This document shows, piece by piece, positions 27,883 to 36,646 of a stretch of 64,000 nucleotides of DNA; position 1 is the first letter of the stretch; each line of letters opens with the position of its first letter. The position numbers were made by a program, and so were the translations under genes. The stretch comes from Chromatiales bacterium. GTDB taxonomy: Bacteria; Pseudomonadota; Gammaproteobacteria; UBA6429; Thiohalophilaceae. The notes beneath the pieces were generated by a model. That model was not told where the DNA came from. It was given only the letters and a program-made list of their open reading frames with translations, and searched no databases. The DNA lies in assembly GCA_027032075.1 (NCBI GenBank), contig JALVOC010000019.1, forward strand, positions 122,788 through 186,787, read 5' to 3'.

Positions 27883-29517
27883 ATGCCTGAACTCAAAGCG
27901 CTGATCCAGAGCTATTATTCCGCCTGGTTCCGTTTTCACCCGGAAACGGCGGTTGATCTGGGGGTGGAAGGCTACAGTCACCTGCTGACTCCCTGTGATG
28001 ATGATGACATCGGTGCACTCGTCAGTCTCAACGAAAAATTGCTTTCCAGTTTGGAAGAGCTGCAGATGGATTCACTGGATCAGGCCGCGCGGATTGATGT
28101 GCGCCTGATGTACGGGGCAGCGTTGCTGGAACTGGAAACCCTGGCCGAGCAGGACTGGCGGCGGCGGGATCCCGAGCGGTTTCTGCCCGTTAACGCCATT
28201 TACCAGTTGACGGTACGCCCGGTGAAGGATTTGCCGGCATCATTCTCAGCCCGGCTGGCAGCCATTCCCGCTTACTTGAGGGAGGCGAGAACGTTTCTGC
28301 AGGAACAGCCGGAACGCATCCCGTCCCTCTGGCTGGAGTCGGCCGTGACCGAAGCCACCCATGGTGCGGCCTATCTGCGGGAATTGCGGCAGCATCCGAA
28401 GCTGGGTCAATATGGGCAGGATGCCGCGCTGGAAAATGCCGCGCGCGCGCTTGAGCAGTTTGCCGCCTTTTTGCAACGTGATTTGGCGCCGCATGCCAGT
28501 GGTGATTTTGCCTGCGGCAAGGATCATTTTGAACGCCTGCTGAAATACCGCCACGGTCTGGAACTGGATGCTGCGCAATTGCATGCCTTTGGCGCACGCC
28601 TCTATGAAACCACGGAAGACGCCCTGCGGCAGGAGACCCGCCGCCTGCGGGGTGACGAAGACATCGCGGCGCTGACGGCAAGCATCCAGGCGCAACACCC
28701 CGATGCAAACGCGTTACTCCCGGCCTACCGTGAAGGGATGAAAGCTGCCCGGCAGTTTGTCGCGGCGCACAAACTGGTCAATCTGCCTGTGGCAGAAAAG
28801 CTCAAAGTGGTGGAGACCCCGGTCTTCCTGCGCCACCAGATCCCGTTTGCGGCTTACCTGGAGCCGACGCCGAGCGATCCGCAGCAGCGTGGTTATTATT
28901 ATGTCACGCCGGCGGTTGATGACGCGGCGCTTGGTGAACACAATATGCTCAGTCTGCGGCACACCTGTGTGCACGAAGCCTGGCCGGGGCATCACCTGCA
29001 GTTCGTCACCGCCAACCGCAGTCCAGTTGCCAGCACCCTGCCCCGTCTGACAAACCCCTCCGCCACTCTGTATGAGGGCTGGGCCTTGTATTGTGAGCAG
29101 TTGATGCAGGAAGAGGGCTTTCTTGACGCCCCCGAGTCACGTTTCGTGCTGCTCAAGGATCGGCTCTGGCGGGCGATGCGGGTGATGCTGGATGTGGAGC
29201 TGCATACCCGCGGACTGGGACTCGAGGAGGCGGCGCGGCGCATGCAGGAAACACTTGGTTTTACCCGCGAGCAGGCGATGGCCGATCTGAGCTGGTATAC
29301 CCGCTCGCCAACGGTGCCCATGGGTTATGCCACCGGCTGGGCGCTGATCAACGCCTGCCGCGAACAGAGGCAGCGTCTCGATGATCAGTTTGCCTCAGTT
29401 GAGTTTCACAACAGCCTGCTGGCGGAAGGCTCGATTGCCTTGCCTTATGTCCTGCAAAGCCGTTTTGGTGAATCGCTGTGGCACAGCATATTCCGAAAAG
29501 TATTTACACATACTTAA
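27883..29517 (+). CDS. DUF885-family zinc metallopeptidase-like protein
   Basis: 544 residues. The family signature HEAWPGHHLQF, equivalent to an HExxH-type zinc site, lies near residue 367, and a conserved ending YATGWALINACREQRQ follows. There is no signal peptide, so it is probably cytoplasmic. DUF885 proteins are related to M2/M3-like metallopeptidases and some have been described as carboxypeptidases or hydrolases, but no substrate is known here. It is probably co-transcribed with the OsmC-like gene. A palindromic element starts directly after the stop codon. Confidence 0.88.
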   Translation: MPELKALIQSYYSAWFRFHPETAVDLGVEGYSHLLTPCDDDDIGALVSLNEKLLSSLEELQMDSLDQAARIDVRLMYGAALLELETLAEQDWRRRDPERFLPVNAIYQLTVRPVKDLPASFSARLAAIPAYLREARTFLQEQPERIPSLWLESAVTEATHGAAYLRELRQHPKLGQYGQDAALENAARALEQFAAFLQRDLAPHASGDFACGKDHFERLLKYRHGLELDAAQLHAFGARLYETTEDALRQETRRLRGDEDIAALTASIQAQHPDANALLPAYREGMKAARQFVAAHKLVNLPVAEKLKVVETPVFLRHQIPFAAYLEPTPSDPQQRGYYYVTPAVDDAALGEHNMLSLRHTCVHEAWPGHHLQFVTANRSPVASTLPRLTNPSATLYEGWALYCEQLMQEEGFLDAPESRFVLLKDRLWRAMRVMLDVELHTRGLGLEEAARRMQETLGFTREQAMADLSWYTRSPTVPMGYATGWALINACREQRQRLDDQFASVEFHNSLLAEGSIALPYVLQSRFGESLWHSIFRKVFTHT

Positions 29518-29713
29518 CTAAATACGCGTTTCGAATACCAGGTCATTTAGTATTCTTGCCAGATTCAAGTTTCGCATCAGGACCAGAGGTCTTTTACATG
29601 ACACGCTGTAAATGCCGTCGTTCCTGCACATCCCTGCGGCTGACGGTCATGTAAAAGACCTCTGGTCCTGATGCTCCGTATCCCAAGTGTACTGGTATTC
29701 GTAACGCCTATTT
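29518..29713. repeat. Palindromic element, full copy (196 bases)
   Basis: Terminal inverted repeats related to GCGTTCCGAATACCAG mark both ends. Inside are perfect 29-base inverted arms at 29574-29602 and 29646-29674 (starting GCATCAGGACCAGAGG). The core holds the ACACGCTGTAAAT module found in other copies. It starts at the base after the DUF885 stop codon. No transposase is encoded, so it is a MITE-like or REP-like element. Confidence 0.9.
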
Positions 29714-29797
29714 GGCTTTTACAGATTTTAGCGGGGCGCGTGATTCGTTTTAAGGTAAAATAGCCGGTCTTTTCAACTTTGTGGCAATGAGGTCTGT

Positions 29798-30193
29798 ATG
29801 AAAAAACCCGCTCCCACTGCCGGGCTGCGTCATGTTGCACTGTATGCCGAGCACTTTGAAGCGTGCGAGCGTTTCTATGTGGAATTACTGGGTATGCAGG
29901 TGGAATGGCGGCCCGATGCGGATAATGTCTATCTTACTTCGGGCAATGACAATCTCGCGCTGCATCGTGCCGGCAAAAAGGCAGACGGGCCGCAGCGCCT
30001 GGACCATCTCGGTTTTATTCTCAACCGGCCTGAAGAGGTGGATGACTGGTATGCTTTTCTGAAGGAGAACAACATCATCATGCGCAGCACACCGAGGACC
30101 CATCGTGACGGCGCGCGCAGTTTCTATTGTGAAGATCCGGACGGGACGGTGGTACAGATGATCTACCATCCGCCACTTGTGTCCCGCGACTGA
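29798..30193 (+). CDS. VOC-family (glyoxalase-like) protein
   Basis: 131 residues forming the paired beta-alpha-beta-beta-beta modules of the vicinal-oxygen-chelate fold: [28 protein letters not shown] at the start and [19 protein letters not shown] at the end. Metal-ligand candidates are His near residue 12, His in LDHLGF and Glu in CEDPDG. The reaction cannot be deduced; members include glyoxalase I, dioxygenases and resistance proteins. It precedes speD by 22 bases and may be co-transcribed. Confidence 0.88.
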   Translation: MKKPAPTAGLRHVALYAEHFEACERFYVELLGMQVEWRPDADNVYLTSGNDNLALHRAGKKADGPQRLDHLGFILNRPEEVDDWYAFLKENNIIMRSTPRTHRDGARSFYCEDPDGTVVQMIYHPPLVSRD

Positions 30194-30215
30194 AAATATG
30201 TTTCGGGGTATCGGT

Positions 30216-31022
30216 ATGGCAGGCAAGCACCACAAAAAGATCAAACTGCACGGCTTCAACAATCTTACCAAGACGCTCAGTTTCAATATCTATGATATTA
30301 ATTATGCAGACAATGCCGCGCAGCAAAAATCCTACATCGAGTACATCGACGAGGAATACAACGCCGAACGGCTCACCGCTATCCTTGTTGAAGTGAGTCA
30401 TTTGATCGGCGCCAATATCCTCAATATCGCGCGCCAGGATTATGAACCACAGGGTGCCAGTGTCACCATGCTGATTTCGGAAGAGGCGGTTATTTCCGAA
30501 GAGTTGAGCAACAAGGAGGCGCCCGGCCCGCTTCCCGATGCGGTGGTGGCGCACCTCGACAAGAGCCATGTCACTGTTCACACTTATCCGGAAAGCCATC
30601 CCGACAACGGTATCAGCACTTTCCGCGTGGATATCGATGTCTCCACCTGTGGCCGTGTTTCGCCTTTGCGCGCCCTGAATTTTCTGATCCATAGTTTTGA
30701 TTCAGATATTGTGATCATGGATTACCGTGTGCGCGGTTTTACCCGGGATGTTCGTGGCAGGAAGCACTATATCGATCACAAGATCAATTCAATTCAGAAT
30801 TTTATCGCCAAAGATACCAAAGAACAGTATCAAATGATTGACGTCAACGTCTATCAGGAGAACATTTTCCACACCAAGATGATGCGCAAGGAACTGGAAC
30901 TGGATAACTATCTGTTTGGTATCGATGCCGTGGATTTTTCGAAGGCAAGACAGAATAAAATCCACAAACAGCTACAAAAGGAAATGCTGGAAATTTTCTA
31001 TGGCAGGAACATCCCGAAATAG
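30216..31022 (+). CDS. speD: S-adenosylmethionine decarboxylase proenzyme
   Basis: 268 residues from the ATG at 30216 and very similar to E. coli SpeD throughout ([40 protein letters not shown]). The self-cleavage site is in [17 protein letters not shown]: cutting before the Ser makes the pyruvoyl cofactor. Later motifs [10 protein letters not shown] and [13 protein letters not shown] match the bacterial class 1A enzyme. It provides decarboxylated SAM for spermidine synthesis. speE is not adjacent. Confidence 0.97.
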   Translation: MAGKHHKKIKLHGFNNLTKTLSFNIYDINYADNAAQQKSYIEYIDEEYNAERLTAILVEVSHLIGANILNIARQDYEPQGASVTMLISEEAVISEELSNKEAPGPLPDAVVAHLDKSHVTVHTYPESHPDNGISTFRVDIDVSTCGRVSPLRALNFLIHSFDSDIVIMDYRVRGFTRDVRGRKHYIDHKINSIQNFIAKDTKEQYQMIDVNVYQENIFHTKMMRKELELDNYLFGIDAVDFSKARQNKIHKQLQKEMLEIFYGRNIPK

Positions 31023-31063
31023 GGTGTGGCAGTGAGAAAATTCTTTTCAACCGGGATTCAGAC

Positions 31064-31255
31064 CAAATACTATTCGGGATACCGTATCATTCAAAATTGC
31101 TTCCAGATTCTGATTTCCCCTCAAAGCCGGAATTTTTCCTGACACGCTGCCAATACTGTTGTTTTCGTACCTCCCTGCGGTTGATGGCCATATAAAAAAC
31201 CTCTGGTCCTGATGCGCTGTGTTACAAGTGGAATGATATGCGGAACGTGTGTTTG
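31064..31255. repeat. Degenerate copy of the palindromic element
   Basis: The outline of the element is recognisable: TATTCGGGATACCGTATCAT at the left, TTGCTTCCAGATTCTGA, then TGACACGCTG, AACCTCTGGTCCTGATGC, and ATGATATGCGGAACG at the right. Many substitutions break the inverted arms. It lies 42 bases after speD and appears to be an old, decayed copy. Confidence 0.7.
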
Positions 31256-31260
31256 GAGAA

Positions 31261-31402
31261 CGTAGGATGCGGTGAGCCTGCGAACCGCATCAATCGGAAA
31301 ACATCGATGCCATAATTGTTTAACCGACGCAGCCTCATGGCAGTTGGATCCCGTTATCAGAAGAAGTTATCGATGCGGTTCGCCAGCTCACCGCATCCTA
31401 CA
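31261..31402. repeat. Inverted repeat with GTAGGATGCGGTGAGC arms
   Basis: GTAGGATGCGGTGAGC... (31262-31291) and ...GCTCACCGCATCCTAC (31372-31401) form 30-base inverted arms, near perfect, separated by 80 bases. Both arms also contain GAACCGCATC/GATGCGGTTC. Repeats of this kind are scattered in many proteobacterial genomes. It is distinct from the neighbouring GTTCCGAATACC element. The rest of 31023-31494 holds no gene. Confidence 0.85.
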
Positions 31403-31494
31403 TGGGGTAATTTAAAGGTTATTGTCATCCCGGCGAATGCCGGAAACCGGCCTGGCGTGCGGAACATCTATTGAGCAGGCAAAAGCTGTTGCCT

Positions 31495-32139
31495 TTATAA
31501 CCAATAAGCCGTGCGGGTCATGATGCTGGCGGTCAGGCGCATGAGTTTTTTTACCGGCGCGGGCAATTCGGCGCCGCCGGCGTGCAGGGCGGTGGTGGCG
31601 TGATGCGCTTCGTCCTGTTTCATTTGTTCCAGGATGGCGCGGGTCTTTTTGTCTTTTTCGCTGATCTGCGCCAGATGACTGTCGAGGTGGCGCACAACCT
31701 GCTGCTCGGTTTCCGCAACGAATCCCAGACTCCATTTGTCACCGGCGGCGCCGGCGAGTGCGCCGATGGAGAGTGAACCGAGATACCAGAAGGGGTTGAG
31801 GTAACTGGTATGGCTGCCCATTTCCCTGATGCGGCGTTCACACCAAACGAGGTGGTCGTTTTCCTCGGCTGCCGCGCGCTGCATTTTTTCGCGGACTTCC
31901 GGAAGTCTGGCGGTGAGCGCCTGGCCCTGATACAGTCCCTGTGCCGCCACCTCCCCGGCATGGTTGATGCGCATCAAACGTCCCACCTGTTCCCGTTGTT
32001 CACTGCTCAGTTCCGCTTCTTCGTAATTCCCGGCCGGATCAGGACGTTCGGTGACACGCGGGCGGCCGAAAACCGTCCGCAGGCCGGTATCGAGGTTCAT
32101 CAATAAATTGTCGATAGGGGTGTAATGGCGTGTGGTCAT
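31495..32139 (-). CDS. coq7: Ubiquinone biosynthesis hydroxylase Coq7
   Basis: 214 residues from the ATG at 32139 (MTTRHYTPIDNLLMNLD); a longer in-frame extension upstream runs through low-complexity repeats and is not credible. It is a di-iron carboxylate monooxygenase that hydroxylates demethoxyubiquinone, replacing UbiF. Ligands appear in INHAGEVAAQGLY, AAEENDHLVWCERR, ETEQQVVRHLDSHL and QDEAHHATTA. ubiH and ubiI are at 57-59 kb, so the window covers the three ring hydroxylations of ubiquinone. Confidence 0.95.
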   Translation of the reverse strand: MTTRHYTPIDNLLMNLDTGLRTVFGRPRVTERPDPAGNYEEAELSSEQREQVGRLMRINHAGEVAAQGLYQGQALTARLPEVREKMQRAAAEENDHLVWCERRIREMGSHTSYLNPFWYLGSLSIGALAGAAGDKWSLGFVAETEQQVVRHLDSHLAQISEKDKKTRAILEQMKQDEAHHATTALHAGGAELPAPVKKLMRLTASIMTRTAYWL

Positions 32140-32222
32140 GGAGATTAAAGATACAAGATATAAGATTAAAGATACAAGCAACAAGCTACAGACTACCCGC
32201 CACTCACCACTCACCACTGTCC
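32140..32222. repeat. Short low-complexity repeat tract
   Basis: Between glcF-like and coq7, the near-direct repeats GATTAAAGATACAAG (twice) and CACTCACCACTCACCACTG fill 83 bases. It appears non-coding. It could be a simple-sequence variable tract. Confidence 0.6.
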
Positions 32223-33476
32223 TCATACCAGTTGCTCTGCGAGGAGAACCACGGGGTGGACAATGCGGATATTGGACGCTGGCAGGCCGGCTGCGAGATA
32301 CAGAGCGCATCCCGGGTTGGTGGAGACAACAATGTCGGGGTGTGCGGCCTCGATGGCTTTCAGTTTTTCTGCGCGTAATCGTTGCGCAGTGACGGGCTGG
32401 GTCAGCATATAACTCCCGCCGCCGCCACAGCATTGGGCATTGCCCGGCAGTGAACCCACTTCGAGTCCGGGGATACGTCTTAGCAGGGGGGTGGCAAGAT
32501 CCGCCTGTCGCAAGCCGTTACGCTGGCTGCATGGTTCATGGACGGCAACGCGTTTGTGCAAGGGCGTGAATTTCAGGGTTTCTGGCCAGTCGATTTCACT
32601 GAGAAAAGCGGTGATCTCTCGTGTTTGCCGGCTGAAAGTTTCGGCCTGTTGCCGCAGCGATTCATCAGGCCAGGGAAGCGAGGGGTAATTCAGCAGATGG
32701 GCACCACAGCCACTGGCGGTGTAAACAATGGCATCCCAGTTACCGTTGGCAAAGCTGGCCAGGTTTTGCCTGGCAAGCGTGACGGCCTGCTGCGCTTCGC
32801 CATTGTGCCGGGCGAGGGCACCACAGCAGGTTTGCGCTTTCCCGATGTCCACGCTGAAACCCAGCCGGTTCAACAAAATGATCGTCGCGTTCAGTGTGTC
32901 CTGTTCCAGGGTGGTTCCGAGGCAGCCGCTAAACAGGGCAACCCGGCCCTGTGGCTCACCTATATATAGGTATCGTGATGCGTAATGCCTGGCCGTTTTG
33001 AGTGGAGGTAACAGGCTTTCGAGGTGGCGGGTGTTTGTCAGCCGCAGAAGACCGCTGAAACGGACCAATCGCTGCAAGCCGCTGCGTTGATAGAAGCGTA
33101 ACAGCCGGTTCAACCTGTTGATGCGCTCTCTCCGGGACAGTAGCGCCAGGCTGGCGTGTTTTAGCCAGCGGGCGAAGCGGGAAGCGGGGTATTTCTCTGC
33201 CAGCAGGCTCCGGCCATGATCCAGCAGTTGTTCATACTGCACTTCCGCCGGGCAGATGCGTTCACAATTGCGGCAGTTCATGCAGCGGGCAAGGTGCTGA
33301 TGCAGGGAACGGCTGGCTTGCAGCTGTCCTGCGGCCAGCCCTTGCAACAGCGCAATCCGCCCGCGGGGTGATTCATTTTCATTGAGCGTCTGCTGATAGG
33401 TGGGGCAGGATGGCAGGCACAAACCGCACTTCACACACCGGTCGGCGAGATCGAGAATTTTGGATTGCAGGGACAA
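32223..33476 (-). CDS. glcF: GlcF-like (Fe-S)-binding oxidoreductase subunit
   Basis: 417 residues. Two 4Fe-4S ferredoxin motifs open the protein: CVKCGLCLPSCPTY (residues about 15-28) and CMNCRNCERICPAEV. Two CCG (cysteine-rich) domains follow, with GCLG...CCGALARHNG and EPCSQRNG...CCGGGGSYML. This is the layout of GlcF, the electron-transfer subunit of glycolate oxidase. glcD and glcE are not adjacent, so the substrate partner is uncertain. Glycolate oxidation would fit with gph and RuBisCO oxygenation. It is the first gene of a unit with coq7 downstream. Confidence 0.85.
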   Translation of the reverse strand: MSLQSKILDLADRCVKCGLCLPSCPTYQQTLNENESPRGRIALLQGLAAGQLQASRSLHQHLARCMNCRNCERICPAEVQYEQLLDHGRSLLAEKYPASRFARWLKHASLALLSRRERINRLNRLLRFYQRSGLQRLVRFSGLLRLTNTRHLESLLPPLKTARHYASRYLYIGEPQGRVALFSGCLGTTLEQDTLNATIILLNRLGFSVDIGKAQTCCGALARHNGEAQQAVTLARQNLASFANGNWDAIVYTASGCGAHLLNYPSLPWPDESLRQQAETFSRQTREITAFLSEIDWPETLKFTPLHKRVAVHEPCSQRNGLRQADLATPLLRRIPGLEVGSLPGNAQCCGGGGSYMLTQPVTAQRLRAEKLKAIEAAHPDIVVSTNPGCALYLAAGLPASNIRIVHPVVLLAEQLV

Positions 33477-33604
33477 GGCGTGTCAGTCGGTATCGTTTTA
33501 CAGGGGTGAAAAGAGTTCGTTACGTGAAGCAGGAAAACATCCTCCCCCACGTTTGGCGTATAATTCTATCTGATTCAAACCACCTTTGTATGATTGAATA
33601 TGCC

Positions 33605-33916
33605 ATGTCATTTTATAAATATCATGTTTTCTTTTGCACGAACCAGCGGCAAGCGGGTGAAGCCTGTTGTGCCAATTTCAATGCCCGCAAGGTGAGGGAT
33701 CATGCCAAGCAGCGTATCAAGGAACTCGCTCTGGACGGGCCGGGAAAAGTGCGGATCAACCTGGCCGGTTGTCTCGGGCGGTGTGACAAGGGACCGGTGC
33801 TGGTGATTTATCCAGAGGGTGTCTGGTACACCTACGTGGATACGGAGGACGTGGATGACATCATCGAACAGCATCTGCAACAGGGCCGGATCGTAGAGCG
33901 TTTGCTGATCGACTGA
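33605..33916 (+). CDS. Thioredoxin-like [2Fe-2S] ferredoxin
   Basis: 103 residues from the ATG at 33605 (MSFYKYHVFFCTNQR). The four cluster cysteines of the family are seen: Cys in FFCTNQRQAGEACC and the pair in NLAGCLGRCDKGPVLVIYPEGVWY. It carries a 2Fe-2S cluster in a thioredoxin-like fold, as in the (2Fe-2S) ferredoxins found near hydrolase genes. Electron partners are unknown. It is divergent from the GlcF-like gene and precedes the alpha/beta hydrolase. Confidence 0.9.
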   Translation: MSFYKYHVFFCTNQRQAGEACCANFNARKVRDHAKQRIKELALDGPGKVRINLAGCLGRCDKGPVLVIYPEGVWYTYVDTEDVDDIIEQHLQQGRIVERLLID

Positions 33917-34040
33917 ATCACTGATTGGGAAAGGACTCACTTTGTTATCGTTTGTCTTGGTCAGATAGCGGTGATTCCTGCAACATGATCCCCCTGCATC
34001 GGGCCGAATACGCTACCCTACCGTTTTTTACTCGAAGAAT

Positions 34041-34676
34041 ATGCTTTCTGAAAAATTATTCATCCCCGGTCCGGCCGGGCGGATCCAGGCCGTGCTCGAG
34101 ATCCCTGAAACCGATGCGCCCCTGCCCGCGATTGCCGTCGTCTGTCATCCTCACCCTCTCTACGGCGGAAGCCTGCAAAACAAAGTGGTGCACGTTCTGG
34201 CCAGGACATTCGTTGACATGGGCGTGGCGGTGCTGCGCTTCAATTTTCGCGGCGTGGGGGAGTCCCAGGGCCGGTTTGATCAGGGGCAGGGGGAACAGGC
34301 CGATCTGCAGGCCGCGGTGGCGTGGTTGAGGCAGCGCTATCCCGATCCCCCGCTCTGGCTGGCGGGGTTTTCCTTCGGGGCATTTGTCGCCTATCTGGCA
34401 CACCGTGAGGTTGCCGCTTCCCGGCTGTTGCTGGTCGCGCCACCGCTCAGGCTTTTTGAATTTGGCGAAATCCGGCCTGTTGAGGTGCCCTGGCTGGTTA
34501 TCCAGGGGAGTGATGATGAAATTGTTTCTGCCGATGCCGTACAGAGGTGGGTAAGCACCCAGCCTGAACCGGCGGAATTCCATCTGTTGGAAGGTGCCAG
34601 CCACTTTTTTCATGGACGGCTCAACGATTTGCGGAAAGTGGTGCAGACATCATGGGGTAAAAAACAGGGGGAATGA
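34041..34676 (+). CDS. Cytoplasmic alpha/beta hydrolase
   Basis: 211 residues. N-terminal VCHPHPLYGGSLQNKVVHVL and RFNFRGVGESQG are typical of the small alpha/beta hydrolases close to the dienelactone-hydrolase branch. The nucleophile is Ser in GFSFGA, the acid is probably Asp in QGSDDEIV and the base is His in GASHFFHG. No signal peptide. The substrate is unknown. It commonly pairs with the thioredoxin-like ferredoxin, as here, but the functional link is not established. Confidence 0.9.
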   Translation: MLSEKLFIPGPAGRIQAVLEIPETDAPLPAIAVVCHPHPLYGGSLQNKVVHVLARTFVDMGVAVLRFNFRGVGESQGRFDQGQGEQADLQAAVAWLRQRYPDPPLWLAGFSFGAFVAYLAHREVAASRLLLVAPPLRLFEFGEIRPVEVPWLVIQGSDDEIVSADAVQRWVSTQPEPAEFHLLEGASHFFHGRLNDLRKVVQTSWGKKQGE

Positions 34677-34769
34677 CTCTCTAATTAAATTATGGATATT
34701 GAAAATAGCAGCAAAAACAACAATATACAGACGGCACGCAAATAAATTAAGAATAAGTCTAAATCAGGG

Positions 34770-34798
34770 TTGACAATAAATAAGCAATTGCTTATATT
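34770..34798 (+). promoter_or_regulatory. Strong sigma70 promoter with a palindromic operator in its spacer
   Basis: TTGACA (34770-34775) and TATATT (34793-34798) are separated by exactly 17 bases. The spacer and -10 contain ATAAGCAATTGCTTAT (34780-34795), a perfect 16-base palindrome. A repressor bound there would block RNA polymerase. It drives a short transcribed region ending in a terminator. Confidence 0.8.
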
Positions 34799-34804
34799 AT
34801 CAGC

Positions 34805-34887
34805 CACTGAATTTCATTTTAACTCCTCCATCCTCCTTATGGTGGTATTTATCGGCACGGTTACCCCCTTTTCCGTGCCTTTTTTTT
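34805..34887 (+). ncRNA. Candidate 83-nt small RNA with anti-Shine-Dalgarno motifs
   Basis: Bounded by a near-consensus promoter and an intrinsic terminator (GGCACGG at 34854, CCGTGCC at 34873, then eight T). No open frame with a ribosome site is present. Two pyrimidine runs, CTCCTCC and CCTCCTT (34823-34838), are complementary to ribosome-binding sites. They lie in and next to a CCAT/ATGG hairpin. This is the pattern of a trans-acting small RNA. An alternative is an attenuated leader of rplM, which starts 165 bases after the terminator. Confidence 0.6.
34854..34887 (+). terminator. Intrinsic terminator of the candidate small RNA
   Basis: A perfect 7-base stem GGCACGG/CCGTGCC with a 12-base loop is followed directly by eight T. 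Confidence 0.88.
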
Positions 34888-35051
34888 GTCCGGATTCCGC
34901 CAGATAGTGTCACAATCATGAAACCGGGGCGGGCAGGCAAAAGCCCGGAGCCGGACAGCGGATCCTGCCGCTTTTCGCTTGTATCTTCTATCTGATTACA
35001 GTACCATTCCGCCTCTTTTTTCAAGCAGATTTAACTTTTGGGACTGAGTGA

Positions 35052-35480
35052 ATGAAAACCTTCAGTGCAAAGCCGGAAACCGTCAAACGTGACTGGTACG
35101 TGATCGACGCCGAAAACAAGGTGTTGGGACGCCTGGCGACCGAAATAGCCCGCCGCTTGCGCGGCAAACACAAGGCGGAATACACGCCGCATGTGGACAC
35201 AGGCGATTATATTGTGGTCATCAATGCCGAAAAAGTGGCTGTAACCGGTAACAAGGAAACCGACAAGGTTTACCACCACCATACGGGTTACCCGGGTGGC
35301 CTCAAGTCCATCACCCTGGACAAGCAGCGCATCAAGGCACCGGAACGCATCATCGAAGCCGCAGTACGTGGAATGTTGCCGAAAAACCGCCTCGGCCGGG
35401 CGATGTTCCGTAAACTCAAGGTTTACGCCGGCGCAGAGCACAAACACACAGCCCAGCAGCCGAAGACGCTGGAAATCTGA
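35052..35480 (+). CDS. rplM: 50S ribosomal protein L13
   Basis: 142 residues, exactly the usual length. Typical segments are [57 protein letters not shown] and [21 protein letters not shown]. It binds 23S rRNA early in assembly. It forms the conserved rplM-rpsI operon with a 23-base gap. A promoter of its own is not obvious in the 160 bases after the small-RNA terminator. Confidence 0.99.
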   Translation: MKTFSAKPETVKRDWYVIDAENKVLGRLATEIARRLRGKHKAEYTPHVDTGDYIVVINAEKVAVTGNKETDKVYHHHTGYPGGLKSITLDKQRIKAPERIIEAAVRGMLPKNRLGRAMFRKLKVYAGAEHKHTAQQPKTLEI

Positions 35481-35503
35481 TACAGGTATAGACAGGAATC
35501 GCA

Positions 35504-35893
35504 ATGGCAGAAACATATTACAGTACCGGTCGCCGCAAGAATTCCACCGCGCGCGTTTATCTGACCGCCGGCAAAGGCGATATCATCGTCAACAACCGTC
35601 CACTGGATGAATACTTCGGCCGTGAAACCGCCCGCATGGTTGTTCGTCAACCGTTGCACCTGACGGACAAGCTGGACAGTTTCGACATCAAGGTCTTCGT
35701 CAAGGGCGGAGGTAACACGGGACAGTCAGGCGCCATCCGTCACGGCATCACCCGTGCCCTGATGAAGTACGATGAAACACTGCGTTCACCCTTGCGCAAA
35801 GCCGGCTATGTCACCCGTGACGCGCGCGAAGTGGAGCGCAAGAAAGTCGGTCTGCATAAGGCACGTAAACGGCCTCAATACTCTAAACGCTAA
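35504..35893 (+). CDS. rpsI: 30S ribosomal protein S9
   Basis: 129 residues. It has the S9 signatures [40 protein letters not shown] and the C-terminal [17 protein letters not shown], whose last Arg contacts P-site tRNA. The stop codon sits in the 4-base loop of a perfect 10-base inverted repeat (CTCTAAACGC at 35881, GCGTTTAGAG at 35895) with no T run. Confidence 0.99.
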   Translation: MAETYYSTGRRKNSTARVYLTAGKGDIIVNNRPLDEYFGRETARMVVRQPLHLTDKLDSFDIKVFVKGGGNTGQSGAIRHGITRALMKYDETLRSPLRKAGYVTRDAREVERKKVGLHKARKRPQYSKR

Positions 35894-35958
35894 TGCGTTT
35901 AGAGTAAGTTACTGGGAACGAGGAACCAGTAACTAGGGAAACTGTATGGAGTAAGTGC

Positions 35959-36312
35959 ATGGAAGCACTTGAAAATCTGGAAGTCTGGAAACGTTCTTGT
36001 CGCTTATCTGTTGATTTATATAAAGAATTAAACGGATATCAGGATTATGGATTTCGCGATCAAATTACCCGTTCTGCTTTATCTGTGCCTTCAAATATTG
36101 CTGAAGGATATGAACGAGGGGTTGGTAAAAGTCGCATCCAATTTCTGATAATTGCCAAAGGATCATGTGGCGAACTCTGGACCCAGCTACTAATCGGCAG
36201 GAAAGCTGGCTTCATTGGTACAGAGGCTGGGAAAAGAATGGAACAGGAATCCAAAGAAATTTCTAAAATGCTCTTTGGGTTAATTCAGCACTTCCAGGAA
36301 AAACAAACTTAA
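35959..36312 (+). CDS. Four-helix-bundle protein (23S rRNA intervening-sequence type)
   Basis: 117 residues with the family hallmarks LEVWKRSCRLSVDLYKEL, FRDQITRSALSVPSNIAEGYERG and a C-terminal helix. These proteins are known from intervening sequences in 23S rRNA and as relatives of the Avd protein of diversity-generating retroelements. Their function is unclear. The gene interrupts the space between rpsI and tRNA-Gln. It is bracketed by inverted segments (GGAACGAG...CTAGGGA at 35913-35938 and TCGTTCCTAGTCCCTGG at 36322-36338). The ATG lies in the loop of AAGTGC/GCACTT (35953-35970). Its lower GC and flanks suggest it arrived by transfer. Confidence 0.9.
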   Translation: MEALENLEVWKRSCRLSVDLYKELNGYQDYGFRDQITRSALSVPSNIAEGYERGVGKSRIQFLIIAKGSCGELWTQLLIGRKAGFIGTEAGKRMEQESKEISKMLFGLIQHFQEKQT

Positions 36313-36357
36313 AGATGTTTCTCGTTCCTAGTCCCTGGAAACTCGATACTGATTTTA

Positions 36358-36431
36358 TGGGGAATCGTCTAACGGCAGGACAACGGACTCTGACTCCGTC
36401 AATCAAGGTTCGAATCCTTGTTCCCCAGCCA
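36358..36431 (+). tRNA. tRNA-Gln (anticodon CUG)
   Basis: 74 bases with a 7-base-pair acceptor stem (TGGGGAA/TTCCCCA), anticodon stem ACGGA/TCCGT holding loop CTCTGAC with anticodon CTG, T-arm GGTTCGAATCC and an encoded GCCA end. The U at position 1 is normal for tRNA-Gln. Confidence 0.97.
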
Positions 36432-36470
36432 TGCATAAAAAACCCGCGTTAGCGGGTTTTTTTATGCATG
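36432..36470 (+). terminator. Intrinsic terminator after tRNA-Gln
   Basis: AACCCGC and GCGGGTT pair around a GTTA loop and are followed by TTTTT. The stem is extended by A/T pairs to ATGCATAAAAAACCCGC and its complement, making a long hairpin directly after the tRNA. Confidence 0.92.
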
Positions 36471-36646
36471 GGTGGGTGGCGGGGAGCAGGGATACTGAAA
36501 AAAATGGGTGGGGTGTTGCATAAATACAACATAATCAAATTCTGTGGTATTTTTAGAAAAAAAGTGTTGCGTTGTTGTCAGTACTTGGGTATAAAACGTC
36601 TGGAGTTTACCTAACCTGACTCAAATAACTATATAAGGAGTTCATA

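Noticed and set aside
34800..35024. 74-codon frame on the minus strand over the candidate small RNA
   Set aside because: No ribosome site or family match; it overlaps the terminator and promoter elements that read on the other strand.
36581..36602. CGTCTG before the general porin as a fourth ECF promoter
   Set aside because: The -35 position at the right spacing reads TTGTCA, not GGAATA.
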